Shown: positions 20,880 through 32,999 of the stretch, piece after piece
Position numbering within the stretch: position 1 is the first letter of the stretch
Layout: the number at the start of each line of letters is the position of its first letter
From: Ichthyophis bannanicus
Taxonomy: Eukaryota > Chordata > Amphibia > Gymnophiona > Ichthyophiidae
Reading direction: 5' to 3'
Assembly: GCA_033557465.1 (NCBI GenBank)
Contig: CM066041.1
Span: 157,703,532-157,767,531 of the forward strand
DNA: 64,000 nucleotides
Notes under the pieces: model-generated
Told to the model about the DNA's origin: nothing
What the model saw: the letters and a program-made list of their open reading frames with translations, nothing else
Database searches by the model: none
Translations under genes and position numbers: made by a program

Positions 20880-22190
20880 TCCTCTAATGGCTGCCAGGCA
20901 GGATAATCTGTTTTTATCTCCCAGATCTTCAAATAACCAGGATCTGCCTGCAACTCCAGTTTTGTGGCATTTACCCTCAAATTTGTCCTGCTTCTGCATG
21001 CATCAAGTTTATTGCTTGAAGCAGGGGTTAGGAGAAGAGGCCTCTTTACCAGCACATTTGACAAAGAAGAGAGCTTTGCCAGAGGCTTAGCCGGGCAAGC
21101 AGCTCGAGGTGCAGCCCTTGACGAAGCGTAAACGTGGGGTCAGTGAGCTCTGGGAGGAGACAGCCTCATTTCATTCTGAGCAGTCTGAGGATCCTCTGGA
21201 GGGCCGCTCTGATCTTTGGGGGGAGTCACTCTCCACGGAGTTAGAAGATGGAGAAATCCCACAGGGGGAGGATACCAATATTGTCCGAGTATTTTGCTGG
21301 GAGGAATTGGTGACCCTTATTTCACACTCACTAGGGGTACTTAATTTACCACACAGCACTTGGTCCACTGAGGAGCCTTTAGAAGATCCCCTCTTGCAGG
21401 GCGTCAAAAAGTCCCAGATTGCTTTTTCAGTTCATAGAATAAACAATGATTCAGGATGAATGGGAAATACTGGAGGCAGGCTTGAAGGGGAGTTGAGCGA
21501 TGGCTTGTTTATACCCTTTGCCTGAACAAGAAAGGGACCAGCTCAAATTGCAAAGGGTGGAAGAACTGTTCTTAGCAGTTACTAAGTCCTGGTGCAGCCC
21601 TGAAGGATGTTCAAAACTGAAAACTGGATACCTTGTTCTAGAAGGCGTTCGATATCAATGCGTTGTCCTTACAGGCGTCCATCTGTGGGGCCTATGTGGC
21701 AAGGGCATGCTTGCGTTTGGCTCGAGGTTTGCTGGATGTAGAGACTGATCCTCAGCAATCGTCCCCTGAGGTGGCTAAATTGGAGTCAGGGGACACCTTC
21801 TTGGCCTCTGTCATTGCGGCAAGACAGTTTCTATGGCTGCAGAATTCATCAGCGGATATCTCTTCCAAGTCCCGAATCAGTAAACTCTCCTTCAAGGGAA
21901 GGCTTTCGATAAGCTGGTAAAGGACCTAGGAGACTTGAAAGGAGCTTGGTTTGCCGAGGACAAGCCAAAGCCAGTTAGGGCTGCTGTCCTGGCTTGGGGC
22001 CAATTCCAGGACATAAGATGGTTCCGAGCGGTCCGTTTCACTCCTTTTTAGAGATCACATTATCCTGCCCGAGGGCAGTCCTTTTGTGTCAACAGAGGTT
22101 ATTTTGCATCCACCTCAGCGAGTGCCAAGAGATCTCAATGAGGAGAGGGGTCCCAGGGTGGAGTGGTGCCATTGGGGGGGGCCGCCTCCA
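20880..22190 (+). pseudogene. DIRS K gag-like ORF1, decayed
   Basis: Fragments in several frames. A basic N-terminal part runs from about 20887. An acidic middle (LEDGEIPQGEDTNIVRVFCW, then EELVTLISHSLGVLNLP and DPLLQGVKKSQ) lies at 21230-21415. The C-terminal part (VIAARQFLWLQNSSADISSK, LSFKGRLS) lies at 21810-21910. The DPLLQG(V/I) block is shared with I (DPLLQGIRNP near 34410). Stops and frameshifts abound. The CR1 E1 breaks in downstream of gag. Confidence 0.6.
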
Positions 22191-22267
22191 TCACTTGTGC
22201 CTATAAGGGAAAGGTTAGATCAGCCGTTATAGCTGGTGATTCGATCATTAGGTATGTAGATAACTGA

Positions 22268-22726
22268 GTGGCTGGTGGACATGAGGATCTCCTGGTAACA
22301 TGCCTGCCTGGTGCGAAGGTAGTGGACCTCATGTGCCACCTAGACAAGGTCTTAGATAGTGCTGGGAAAGAGTCTGCTGTCTTGGTACATTTTGGTACCA
22401 ATGACATGGGAAAGTGTAGTAGGGAGGTTCTGGAGGCCAAATTTAGGCTTTTAGGTAGGAAGTTTAAATCCAGAACTTCCAGGGTAACATTCTCTGAAAT
22501 GCTTCCCATTCCATGCACAGGACCCAAAAGGCAGGCAGAGCTCCAGAGTCTCAATGTGTGGATGAGACAGTGGTGCAAGGATGGGAGTTTTGGATTTGTT
22601 AGGAACTGGGCAACATTATGGGGAAAGGAGGGGTTTTTCCGAAGGGATGGGTTCCACCTTAACCAGGATGGAACCAGGCTGCTGGCATTAACATTTAAAA
22701 AGGAGCTAGAGCAGCTTTTAAACTAG
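22268..22726 (+). pseudogene. CR1 E1 ORF1, esterase domain remnant
   Basis: C-terminal half of the CR1 ORF1 protein. The upstream bases still read a GDSIIR-like block I (about 22235-22255). FGTNDMGK (block III; HVGTNDIG in E2) and RRDGFHLNQDGTRLL with the D-x-x-H of block V follow. A stop (TGA at about 22266) separates block I from the rest. The N-terminal zinc module is absent because the copy is 5'-truncated. Confidence 0.75.
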
Positions 22727-22959
22727 ATAATAGGGGAAAGCTGACAGTCGGCCAAGAACGCATGGTTCAGAAGGATGTATTCTTGAAGGATACTAGCAGA
22801 AGATTGAAGTTAGGGCATATCGACAGAGAAGTTCCAATAAAGACAAAAGTAACCCAAATGCTCTTTAAGTACAGAGCAGACAGAACTTAAAGATTCCTAC
22901 CGGTAACCAAATTAATATGAATAAAATACAGCCTCTAAAATGCTAGTATGCAAATGCTA

Positions 22960-25101
22960 GACGTCTAATTAGAATATATAGCACTAAATGAGAAGTTAGA
23001 TATGATTGGTATCTCAGAAACCTGGTGGAAGGAGGACATCCAGTGGAACACTGTGATATCTGGGTACAAATTATATCGCAATGATAGAGTAGATCAAATT
23101 GGTGGAGGGGTTATGCTCTATGTTAGACAGGGCATTGAGTCACACAGGATTAAAGTTTTGCAGGAAACAAAATATGCTGTAGAATCTCTATGGATTGAAA
23201 TTCCATGTAAAAAGGGGAAGGCAATGGCAGTGGGGGCATACTATTGACCGCCTACCCAGAATGAACAAATGGATGATGAAATGCTCAAAGAAATCAGGGA
23301 CGTTAACAATATTTACAGCACAGTAATAATAATTGGTGATTTAAATTACCCCGGTATCGACTGGGTCAGTGTCATGGCAGGACATGCTAGGGAGATAACG
23401 TTTCTAGATGAAATATATGACTGCTTCTTGGAGAAACTGGTTCATGCACCAACAAGAGAGGAAGCCATCTTGGACCTAGTCCTTAGTGGAACACAAGATC
23501 TGGTGCAAGAGATAAGGGTATTGGGGCCACTTGGCAATAGCTATCCTAGCATGATCAAGTTTGATTAATAAATGGAGGAAGGACGGCAAGGAAATCCACA
23601 GTACTACCTTTTAACTTTCAAAAGGGAGACTGTGATAAAATGAGGAAAACGGTTAAGAAAAAAATGAAAGGAGCAGCTGCAAAGATTAAAGATTTACATC
23701 AAGCATGGGCGTTGTTTAAAATACTATCTTGGAAGCCCAGACCAGCTGTATTCCATGCTTTAAGAAAAGTGGAAGGAAGTCCAAAAAACTGCCAGGATGG
23801 TTTAAAAGTAAGGTCAGAGAGGCTGTTGTAGCAAAAAAAGGCATCTTTCAGGAAATGGAAAAAGGAGCCAAATGACGAAAACTGGAAACATATGCACTGG
23901 CAAGTTAGATGAAAGGCATTGATAAGGCAGGCAAAGAGAGAATTTGCAAAAAAGCTTGCTGTGGAAGCAAAAACACATAATAAAATCTTTTTAACATACA
24001 TTCGTAGAAAAACCCTTTGAGAGAGTCAGCTGGATCCATTGGATGATAGAGGGGTAAAAAGGGCACTAATAGGGGACAAGGCCATAGCGGACAGACTGAA
24101 TGAATTCTTTGCTGAAGAAGATGTAGGGAAGTTACTCATGCCTGAAATGGTATTTAAAGTTGATGCAGCAGAAGAATTGAAAGAAATATCAATAAACCGA
24201 GAAGATGTATTACAACTGTTTGATAAATAAAAGAGTAACAAATCACCTGGACCAGATAGTTGAAAGAACTGAAATATGAGCTTGTAGACCTACTATTACT
24301 AATCTGTGAACTATCATTAAAATCATCAGTAATACCTGAAGATTGGTGGATAGCCAGTGTAATGCTAATTTTTAAAAAGGGTTCCAGGGGTGATGCGGTA
24401 AACTACAGACTGGTGAGCCTGACGTCAGTACCAAAAAAATGGTAAAAACCAATTAATAAAAACAAAATTTCTGAACATGTAGATAGTCATGGTTTAATGG
24501 GAGACAGCCAACATGGCTTTAGCCAGGGAAAGGCTTGTTTTACTAATCTGTTATATTTTTTGAAGGTGTAAATAAGCAGGTAGACAAAGGTGGGTCTGTC
24601 AAAGTAATGGATCTGGATTTTCAGAAAGCCTTTGACAAAATACTTCATGAGAGACTCTTGGTGCAATTAAAAAGTCATGGGATAGGAGGCAGTGTACTAT
24701 TGTGGATCAGGAACTGGTTAAAAGATAGAAATCAGAGGGTAGAGCTAAATGGCCAATTTTCCCATTGGAGATGAATGAATAGTGGAGTACCCCAGGGATC
24801 TGTGCTGGGTCTGCTGCTTTTTAACATTTTTGTAAATGAACTGGAAATGGAAATAACGAGTGAGGTAATCAGATTTGCAGATGACACAAAATTATTCAAG
24901 GTTGTTAAAACACAAGAGGATTGTGAAAACTTGCAAGAGGAACTTAATAAACTCGAAGGGTAGATGTTCAAATGGCAGATGAAATTTACTGTAATGTGGA
25001 CAAGTGCAAAGTTAAGCACCTAGGAAAGAAAAACCCAAACTAAGGTTACACAGTGCAAGGTTCCACATTAGGAACCACCACCCAGGAAAAAGATTTAGGC
25101 A
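22960..25101 (+). pseudogene. CR1 E1 ORF2, endonuclease and RT, decayed
   Basis: The endonuclease is readable at 23002-23568 (IGISETWWKEDIQWN, IIGDLNYPGIDW, PLGNSYPSMIKFD). The catalytic SDHSM block is changed to SYPSM, so the essential His is lost. RT pieces follow over several frames: RLVSLTSVPKKW, then FADDTKLFKVV near 24870-24900. The continuation after the nested insertion is at 28057-28500. Many frameshifts and stops. Confidence 0.8.
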
Positions 25102-28056
25102 TAGAAACATAGAAACATGATGACAGAAAAAGACCACATGGCCTATCTAGTCTGTCCTTCCATATCAACAACTACAACAGTCCACTTTTTACCTTTAGAG
25201 ATCCTCTGTGTTGGTCCCATGCTTTTTTGAATTCAGTTACTGTCCTCATCTCTACCACCTCCACTGGGAGACTATTCCACGGATCCACTACTCTTTCCGT
25301 AAAGAAATATTTCCGCATATCACTCCTGAATCTATCTCCCTTCACCCTCATCCCATGTCCCCTCGTAGCAGAACTTGCTTTCAATTGAAAGAGGCTCTCT
25401 CCCTGAACAATTATGCCACGGAGGTATTTAAACATCTCAATCATATCACCTCTATCCCGCCTTTCCTCTAAGGTGTACATATTAAGATCCTTAAGTCTGT
25501 CCTCATATGCTTTATAATGAAGCCCACTAATCATTTTAGTAGCCACCCTCTGCACCGACTCCATCCTGTTCACATCCTTTTGAAGGTGCGGTCTCCAGAA
25601 TTGCACACTATACTCCAAATGAGGTCGCACCAAAGACTTATACAGAGGCATTATCACCTCCTTTTTTCTGCTAGCCATTCCTCTCTGTATGCACCCAAGC
25701 ATCCTTCTAGCTTTTGCCGTCGCCTTTTCTACCTGTTTAGCTACTTTAAGATCATCAGACACAACCACGCCTAGGTCCCGCTCTTCTTTAGTGGACAAAA
25801 GTACTTCACCTCCTATACTGTATTGCTCCCTTGGATTGCTGCAGCCCAAATGCATGACCTTACATTTTTTAACATTAAATCCCAGCTGCCAAATTCTAGA
25901 CCATTCTTCAAGCTTAGCTAGATCCCTCCTCATGTTATCTACACCTTCCTGGGTGTCTACTCTATTGCAGATTTTGGTATCATCTGCAAAGAGGCAAACC
26001 TTACCCGACAGCCCTTCCGCTATATCACTAACAAAGATGTTAAAAAGAATCGGACCAAGGACAGATCCCTGGGGCACACCACTGGTAACATCCTTCTCCT
26101 CAGAGTGAGCTCCATTTACTTGTATTCTTTGTCGCCTCCCACCCAACCAATTTCTAACCCAAGCAGTAACTTTAGGGTCCATCCCTAGGGTGCTCAGTTT
26201 GTTTATAAGTCGCCTGTGAGGAACAGTGTCAAAGGCTTTACTGAAATCCAAATACACCACATCTAGAGCTCTCCCTCGGTCCAACTCCCTGGTCACCCAG
26301 TCAAAGAAATCAATCAGATTTGTCTGACAAGACCTGCCTCTGGTGAATCCATGCTGCCTCGGATCCTGTAATCCTCTGGACTCCAGAAACCTCACTATTT
26401 TCTCTTTCAGCAGCGTTTCCAATAATTTACTCACCACCGAAGTTAAACTAACCGGCCTGTAGTTTTCAACCACATCCTTACTTCCGCTTTTGTGTAAAGG
26501 CACCACATGAGCCTCTCTCCAGTCCTTTGGCACCACTCCCGACTCCAACGAGGCATTGAAAAGGTCAGTCAGTGGAGTTGCTAGAACGTCCCCAAGTTCC
26601 CTCAGTATTCTAGGGTGTATCCCATCCAGTCCCATCGCTTTGTCTACTTTAAGTTGAGCTAGTTTCTCACGAACACAGTCTTCTGAAAATTGTTCAAGAT
26701 TTCCCTCGCTTCTGTTCGTATTTGTGGGTGTTTTCTGAGGTCCTGCTCCTGGTTCTTCATCTGTGAACACAGAACAAAAATATTTGTTAAGCAATTCCGC
26801 TTTATCCTTATCAGCTTCTACATATTCCCCCCCTACACCCTTGAGTCTGACAATACCACTTTTGCCCTTCCTCTTCTCACTAATATATCTGAAAAATGTC
26901 TTATCCCCCCATTTTATTGCATTGGCTATTTCCTCCTCCTTTTGAATCTTTGCCTTCTTGACTACTTTGCTAGCTTCTCTAAGTTTTTCCAAATACAGAT
27001 GCCTGTCTTCCTCTCTCTGTGATCTCTTGTATTTCAGGAAGGCCTCCCTCTTTTTCTTCACTTTTTCAACTACTTCCTTAGAAAACCATAGCGGTCTCCT
27101 TTTCCTTTTGCCTTTATTTACCATTTTAACAAAAAGGTTGGTTGCCCTTAAAATATCCCCTTTCAGTTTTGCCCACCGTTTTTCTACATCCCCCAGCTGT
27201 TCCCATCCCACTAACGACTCCCTGAGGTATTGGCCCATCTTTGCAAAGTTAGTCTTCCTAAAGTCTAGGATCCTCACCTTGGAATGGATTCTAACAGCCC
27301 TAGTCCTAATACTGAACCACACCATCTGGTGATCACTGGATGCAAAATGATCTCCCACTACAACATCAGAAACACTTTCACCATTGGTAAGCACCAAGTC
27401 CAGTATGGTCCCTTCACGTGTGGGGTCTGTTACCAATTGCCTGAATAGTTCTCCCTGTAGAGAATCCAGGATCTCCTTACTTCTAGATGATACTGCAGCA
27501 GGAATGTGCCAATCAACATCTGGCATATTGAAATCTCCTATCAGTAGCACTTCCCCTTTCCTAGCAATGCTGCGTATGTCTTCAATTAACTCTCTGTCCA
27601 CCTCTTCCTCTTGTGAGGGAGGTCTGTATATCACACCAATGCAAATAGATTTCTCTTTCCCTCTTTCTAGTTTAACCCACAATGCCTCCTCTCTCCCTTT
27701 TAAGCTCTGTAATTCCAAAGCTTTAATAGTAGTTTTTACATATAGTGCCACTTCTCCTCCCCTTCTTCCTACCCTGTCCTTTCTGAATAAAGTATAGCCA
27801 GGTATAGTTACATCCCAGTCAAGGTTTTCTGTGAACTATGTTTCTGTAACTGCCACTAAATCCAAGTCAGCCACTCCCACCAAAGCTTCAACATCAGGGA
27901 TCTTATTTCCCATGCTACGGGCATTTATACACACTGCTTTCCATATGTTACCCCTGTTACCCATTTCCATAAAGGTATTTAATGTATCACCTACCTGGGG
28001 GCTTTCACTTACCTGGGGGCTTTCTTCACCTATCCCCAACGAATCTTCACCTATCC
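25102..28056 (-). mobile_element. CR1 LINE F (second family), nested in E1
   Basis: 5'-truncated LINE on the minus strand. Its 3' end at 25102 has TTTCTATG octamers (ATAGAAACATAGAAAC on the + strand), the hallmark of CR1 3' ends. Its 5' end is at about 28056, where E1 resumes with ATCGTGGATAAC. Small duplicated blocks (CTACCTGGGGGCTTTC and TTCACCTATCCCC repeats) lie at its 5' end. It differs clearly in protein sequence from E1/E2/E3. Confidence 0.85.
25172..28050 (-). CDS. CR1 F ORF2: endonuclease-reverse transcriptase, near-intact
   Basis: An 859-residue frame runs from 27751 down to 25172 with no stop. Upstream, in the same frame, the start of the endonuclease (AVCINARSMGNKI, LDLVAVTET) is open to about 28050 and separated by one TAG (ETW changed to ET-stop). 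Endonuclease: LLIGDFNMPDVDW and SSDHQMVWF. RT: PVSLTSVVSKLLE, QHGFTRGRSCQTNL, VYLDFSKAFDTVPHR, GVPQGSVLGPILFNIF and LFADDTKICN, so the FADD catalytic pair is present. C-terminal: MPLYKSLVRPHLEYSVQFW. The protein would nick target DNA and copy the LINE RNA at the nick. With the 5' end missing this copy has lost ORF1 and its promoter. Confidence 0.88.
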
Positions 28057-28500
28057 CCATCATCGTGGATAACACATTGAAACTCTCTGCCCAGTGTGCA
28101 GTGACTGCCAAGAAAGCAAATAGAATGCTAGGAATCATAAGGAAAGGAATGGATAATAAAACAAAGGATATTATAATGCCTCTCTATTGTTCCATGGTGC
28201 GACCGCACCTCGAATATTGTGTGCAATTCTGGTCGCCATATCTTAAAAAGGATATAGCGGAATTAGAAAAGGTACAGAGAAGAGCCACCAAAATGGTAAA
28301 GGGAATGGAAGGATACCCCTGTGAGGAAAGGCTAAAAAGGTTATGGCTCTTCATCCTGGAAAAGAGACGACTGAGGGGAGATATGATAGAGGTCTATAAA
28401 TTAATAAATGGAGTGGAACGGGTAAACATATATCGATTGTTTACGCCATCAAAATGTTGTAAGACTAGGGGACATGCAATGAAGCTACAGTGTAACCCAT
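28057..28500 (+). pseudogene. CR1 E1 ORF2, C-terminal part after insertion
   Basis: Continues the RT of E1: [40 protein letters not shown] and [18 protein letters not shown]. The frame is lost at about 28500, where a short L2-tail sequence replaces part of the CR1. The 3' part of the gene and the UTR follow to 28835. Confidence 0.8.
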
Positions 28501-28508
28501 ATTAGACT

Positions 28509-28550
28509 AATAAGAGAAAGGCGGTATATAGAACCAATTAATAAATAAAC
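28509..28550 (+). repeat. L2 3'-tail micro-fragment inside CR1 E1
   Basis: The sequence GAGAAAGGCGGTATATAGAA with an AATTAATAAATAAA end replaces the ATATTTTTTCACTCAAC stretch found at this place in E2. It has the form of the extreme 3' end of an L2 LINE or an L2-tailed SINE. Confidence 0.6.
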
Positions 28551-28835
28551 GCATAATCAAAACTCTGGAATTCGTTACCGGAGGATGTAGTAAAAGCTGT
28601 TAGTGTAGATGGGTTTAAAAAAGGTTTGGGCAAGTTCCTGGAGGAAAGGTCCATAAACCATTATTAAATGGGACCTGGGAAATCCACTGCTTGTCCCAAT
28701 ACAGGCATTGTGGAACCTGTGTCTTCTGGGGAAACTGCTAGGTACTTGTGATCTAGATTGGCCACTGTCGGAAACAGGATACTGGGCTTGATGGACCTTG
28801 GTCTGATCCAGTATGGGATATCTTATGTTCTTTCT

Positions 28836-30540
28836 TTTACTCTGCCTTGGTCCAAATCACATTCGACCAGTGGGTGCTGGAGGTGAGTCGAGATGGGTAC
28901 ATGCTCGAATTCATTTGGCCTTTCATGTATGCTTTTCTGTTGTTGCCTTGTAAGGCCCCGGGAAAGGTAGCTACGGTGCAGGAAATCCTGCAGCAACTTC
29001 TTCAACTGGAAGTGTTAGCAGCAGTTTCTGCATGCCCAATGTGGTTGCTGTCGGTACTCAATTTACTTCGTAGTACCCAAAAAAGAGGGCACTTTTTGTC
29101 CCATCTTGGACCTCAAGCACTTCAACTGGACCTTGAGAGTGCCACACTTCCACATGGAGATGCTTCGCTCTGTGATTGTGGCGGTAAGGGAAGGCGAGAT
29201 CCTCACAGCTCTTGATCTCACATAAGCATTTATGCACATCCTGATCTGATCTATGGTTTGTGGTACGGGGTTGGCTACAACACCCCAAACCTTCACCAAG
29301 GTAATGGTTTTGGTGGCAGCAGCACTTCAATGAGAGGGTATACTGATGCACCCTTATGTGGACGATTGAGTGGTGCGTGCAAAGTCCCTAGTGAAAAGCA
29401 GAGGCGCAGCATGGCGCATGATCGAATGCCTTCAGAGGCTCAGCTGGGTAGTCAGCTTCGCCAAGAGCAACCTACAGCTGTCCCAGGACCTGATGTATTT
29501 GGGAGCCAGGTTTCAAACAGACAAAGGCTTTGTGTCCTTACCCAGCGATTGGGTACAAAGGTTGAGAGCCCAGGTTCGGTAGTTTTTGAGGATGTCTGCC
29601 CCAACGGCATGGCACTATACTCAGCTTTTTGGCTCTATGGCAGCCTCAGTAGAACTGGTCCCCTGGATGCCTGCCCTTGCAGAGGGTCGTGCCGGGGAGA
29701 TGGTCTCCTCAGAAAGCACCCACTCTCGAGAAGATTGATCTGCCTGATAGTCACCCGTATCGCGCTCCAGTGGTGGCTGAGCTCCAAGCACCTACTAGTG
29801 GGCATGCCCCTGGAGCCGCCCATGTGGGTGTCACTAACCACTGATGCCAGTCTCTCCAGGTGGAGTGCTGACTGAGAGACTCAGGTAGCACAGGGCAGCT
29901 GGACTCTGGAGAAGAGCTCGTGGTCCATCAACCGTTTGGAGATGATAGCGATTTTCCTGGCGCTGAGGTTCTTTGCCCACTTCAGCAGGGGACAGCGGTC
30001 CGGGTGTTCTCAGACAGTACAACCACAGTGGCATACATCAACTGTCAGGGCAGAACAGGAATCATTCTGCTCGAGGAGGAGATTGCTCCGCTGTTGATTT
30101 GGACAGAGGCAAACCTCCAGGTGCTCTCTGTGGCACATGTGGCAGGGAGAGAAAATGTGGCCACCTACTTTCTGAGCTGCCATTGTCTTGATCCGGGCGA
30201 GTGGTCTCTCAACCCGGGAATTTTTGCCAGACTGATCCAGCGTTGGGGCGAGCCTGCCATGGCCCTGATGGCAACCCTCAACCATGCAAAGGTGTCCCTC
30301 TTCTTCATCAGACTGAAAGAAAGGATTTCAGAAGGGCCGGACGCGCTGATTTAAGTGTGGCCCACAGAGGGACTCCTCTATGTCTTTCCTCCTTGGGCGC
30401 TCATAGGGCGTCTTCTTCATAGGATCGAACCACAACTTTGGCTGGTTATCCTGATAGCACCAGAATGGCCTTGGAGGCCATGGTACGCAGATCTCGTTCG
30501 GTTAACAGTCAGCACTCCATGGTGTCTGCCAACACATCCC
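28836..30540 (+). pseudogene. DIRS K reverse transcriptase and RNase H
   Basis: It picks up right after the CR1 tail with ITFDQWVLEVSRDGYML, the RT N-terminal block seen in D (ITTDKWVIQIVQSGYRL). RT follows over shifting frames: PILDLKHFN near 29105, ALDLT-stop-AFMHI near 29212, and the catalytic box PYVDD at 29351-29365 with both Asp kept but a stop right after. RNase H: LTTDASLSRW near 29838, VFSDSTTTVAYINCQGRTG near 30005 and VAGRENVATYFLS near 30145 (the last Asp is changed to Thr). Broken by several stops. Confidence 0.78.
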
Positions 30541-30579
30541 AACCTGCTCTCGCAGGGGCCCATCCTCATGCCCTACGTT

Positions 30580-31640
30580 GATTGATTCTCACTTACAGCC
30601 TGGCTTTTGAGAGGGCTAGGCTGAGGAAGAGGAGGTATTCCACCCCAGTAATAGCAACTCTGTTGAGGGCCCGTAAATGTTCCACCTCCCTTCTGTATGT
30701 ACGAGTGTGGAGAGTGTTTGAGGACTGGTGTAAGGAGGTGGACATCGACCCCTATCAAACTCTTTGCCGGAGATCCTTGCCTTTTTGCAAACAGGTCTGG
30801 AGAGAGAAAGGCCTTGCCTTCAATTCCTTAAGCGTGCAGATGACGGTGCTGACATGCTATTGGGACAGGTCCAGGAAGTTTCTCTGGCCACCCATCCAGA
30901 TGTGGTGTGTATTCTCAGGGCTGTGAAACATGTGAGACTACTAGTGCAGTCTTTGGTCCCGCCCAGGGATCTTAATCTCATTTTGTCAGCCGTAACAGAA
31001 TCTTCCTTTGAACCATTGGGGAGCTCCACTCTAAAAGGATTTGACTCTGAAGACTGTGTTTTTGGTGGCTATTTGCTTGGCCCAGTGGATATCTGAGCTA
31101 AAAACCTTGTCTTGCTGGGAACCTTTCTTGTTGATTTCTAAGGAAAGGGTGATCTTGCGACCCGTACCCTCTTTTCTGCCAAAGGTGGCCTCGGCATTTT
31201 ATCTAAAAGAACCAGTGACTCTTCCAGTCTTCCTGGGTCATGGAGCTTCAACTCCATTTGCTGGATGTTCGCAGAGTGCTTTGTCAGTATTTAAAATGGA
31301 CAGAACCATTCCGCAAGTTGGATTGGTTGTTAGTCCTCTTCGGCAGGCTGTGAAAAGGAGACGCTGCATCTAAGCCTCAATAATAAGTAATTGCCTCAAT
31401 AGCCCAGTGGCTTTGGGAGGCAATTACTTCGGCTTGCCTATTGCGACGTAAGGAATTTCCCAGGGGGCTGCACTCTCACTCGACCAGAGCGCAGGCGGCT
31501 TCGTGAGAGGCCTCCTTGCATACTTTTGTGCGGCATTACCATCTGGATGTGCAGGCTACGGGCGATGCACATTTTGGATCTGCGGTGCTTCAGGCCAGGC
31601 TTGCGGATCCCTCCCATATCTAGTACTGCTATGGTACATC
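30580..31640 (+). pseudogene. DIRS K tyrosine recombinase, decayed
   Basis: N-domain: LAFERARLRKRRYSTPVIAT, LLYVRVWRVFEDWCKEVDID. Catalytic domain: LKTVFLVAICLAQWISELKTL, in which the first catalytic Arg has become Trp, then PSFLPKVASAFYLKEPV. The last part (about 31375-31640) is in shifted frames and the H-x-x-R and Tyr boxes are hard to follow. Confidence 0.72.
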
Positions 31641-31745
31641 CCATGCATCTGGACTGGACTGGAGGTATGATAAGGAAGGTAAAATTAGACCTTTCCTGCT
31701 AATTTGCTTTCCTTGAGTTCCTCCAGTCCAGAACGCTCCCCTTTT
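31640..31745. repeat. DIRS K internal complementary region
   Basis: CTGGACTGGACTGGAGGTATGATAAGGAA mirrors the left end of K and GGTAAAATTAGACC...CTCCAGTCC mirrors the right end. The same structure occurs in I at 47130-47230. The next 290 bp (31746-32035) are 3' untranslated element sequence. Confidence 0.75.
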
Positions 31746-32035
31746 GCTGGTTATTTTCGTTGTGTGCAATGGCGACTCCAGATTGAAAAGGTTAGATTGA
31801 AACTTGTTTGTCTCTGGGGGACTGGTAAGGTGCTTTCTGGTTGTTGGGAGTCTTTTTTTCTAGGTTTCCAGTGGATGCTGCATGCTACAATAAATCTTTT
31901 AATGTCCAGATAAAAAAAAATTAAATAGAGAGGTAGTTTTCCACTTAACTGTGGGGGAAATAGTGGATAGTGTAATGTGGTTCGTTGATTGTTCTACTGG
32001 TTCTTAATTGTTGCTCTTGGAGTCTGCTTTGTCAA

Positions 32036-32201
32036 TAGAATACTGATTTTGGTGGGCGGTGCAAGGTGCCTATGTAGCATGACATTATCCAAACCTGGCA
32101 TGCTCAGTCTCCAGCTGCTGGTGAGGCGAGATAATCCATGTGTCAACTGGATTGGAGGGACTCAAGGAAAGCAAATTAGCAGATAGCGGTCTAATTTCAC
32201 C
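32036..32201 (+). repeat. DIRS K right inverted terminal repeat
   Basis: Inverted match to 20113-20245; ends GGTCTAATTTCACC. The donor-like motif of the sister element I is changed here (AGCAGATAGC). Confidence 0.78.
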
Positions 32202-32390
32202 ATAACACTTAAGGTCTGTAAGCAGTTGTGCAGCTGCATTCTGAACAACCTGGAATACTTGAAAAAATATCTTAGACAAACAAGGTACAACCAATGACAG
32301 TAATCAAGATAAGAGAGAATGAAAAGCTGTAAAAAACATTCTAAAATTATCGGTCTCCTTAAAAAATGCATTTAAAAAATAAATTTTTAC
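32202..32390 (-). pseudogene. L2 LINE RT fragment
   Basis: On the minus strand, over two frames, it reads LSYLDYCHWLYLVCL and then FQVFQVVQNAAAQLLTDL. This is the conserved L2 block S-x-LDYCN-x-L-Y-x-GLP...LQ-x-VQNAAARLLTG. Only about 60 codons remain, with one frameshift. It lies directly against the right end of DIRS K. Confidence 0.65.
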
Positions 32391-32999
32391 TGCTTCACAT
32401 ATTTACAGTCTCAGTGAAAGTGTGCAGCCGAATATTCTAGGGCACTTATTCATATAATGGCACTTATCTGAATAGTGCCACTGAAAATTCTTACAAGACA
32501 TCCTGGCACTATTCAAATATTGGAGCACATGGGCACACTCTATGGATAATAGATGGTATTCAGCTTCTATCCATATAGCTATGTGGTTTAAGTTAAGTCT
32601 AAAAAGGCCTTTTTGCTGCCTTTGCTATAAAATGACCTCCATACAGACATATTTCCAAGCTCTCCCAGGACTTTCCCTTTGAAACTAGACTGGAGGCCTG
32701 TGCTGTGAGGAGTCTTTACTTATATACTTTTGCAGATGCAGGAATTTTGAAATCCCCAAATATGCTTTACCAGCCCTGCCATATCCCAGTCCTGGGTGCC
32801 ATCTTTTTTCCTTGCATGGGGCTCTTTTTGTGGGTCAGTAACCTGCAGAAATTCAGTTACGAAAATTGCCGCATTATGATTATTTTTCCCTTTGTCTATC
32901 ATTTTGCATTTGTCTCTCAGATTTTCTTGATATGAAATAAAATCAGATTTGGTTTAAGCAGATATGTGGGTCTCCTGTGGCTTGGTATTGGACATTGCT
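32391..32999. other. Intron sequence, no clear feature
   Basis: About 600 bp between elements K and I with no coding signal. The stretch near 32440-32560 (GCACTTATCTGAATAGTGCC and an inverted partner TGGCACTATTCAAATATTGG) may be an old non-autonomous DNA element, but I cannot place it. Confidence 0.45.

Larger units (their letters stand above)
22190..28835 (+). mobile_element. CR1 LINE E1, old copy, with a nested CR1
   Basis: 5'-truncated CR1-clade LINE of the same family as E2 and E3. It begins in the ORF1 esterase domain, continues with ORF2 endonuclease and RT, and ends at 28835 with the TTATGTTCTT-type octamer tail typical of CR1. It is interrupted at 25101/28057 by a CR1 of another family on the opposite strand. 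Many stops mark it as the oldest of the three copies. It sits between gag and RT of DIRS K. Confidence 0.85.
20112..32201 (+). mobile_element. DIRS retrotransposon K, split by a CR1 nest
   Basis: DIRS unit of the same group as I. Its ITRs are at 20113-20245 and 32036-32201 and match inverted over blocks such as GGTGGGCGGTGCAAGGTGC and the CTCAGTCTCCAGCTGCTGGT block. Order: gag (to about 22190), CR1 E1 with a second CR1 inside (22190-28835), RT/RNase H (28836-30540), tyrosine recombinase (30580-31640), internal complementary region (31640-31745). The left end starts right where G ends. Confidence 0.8.
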
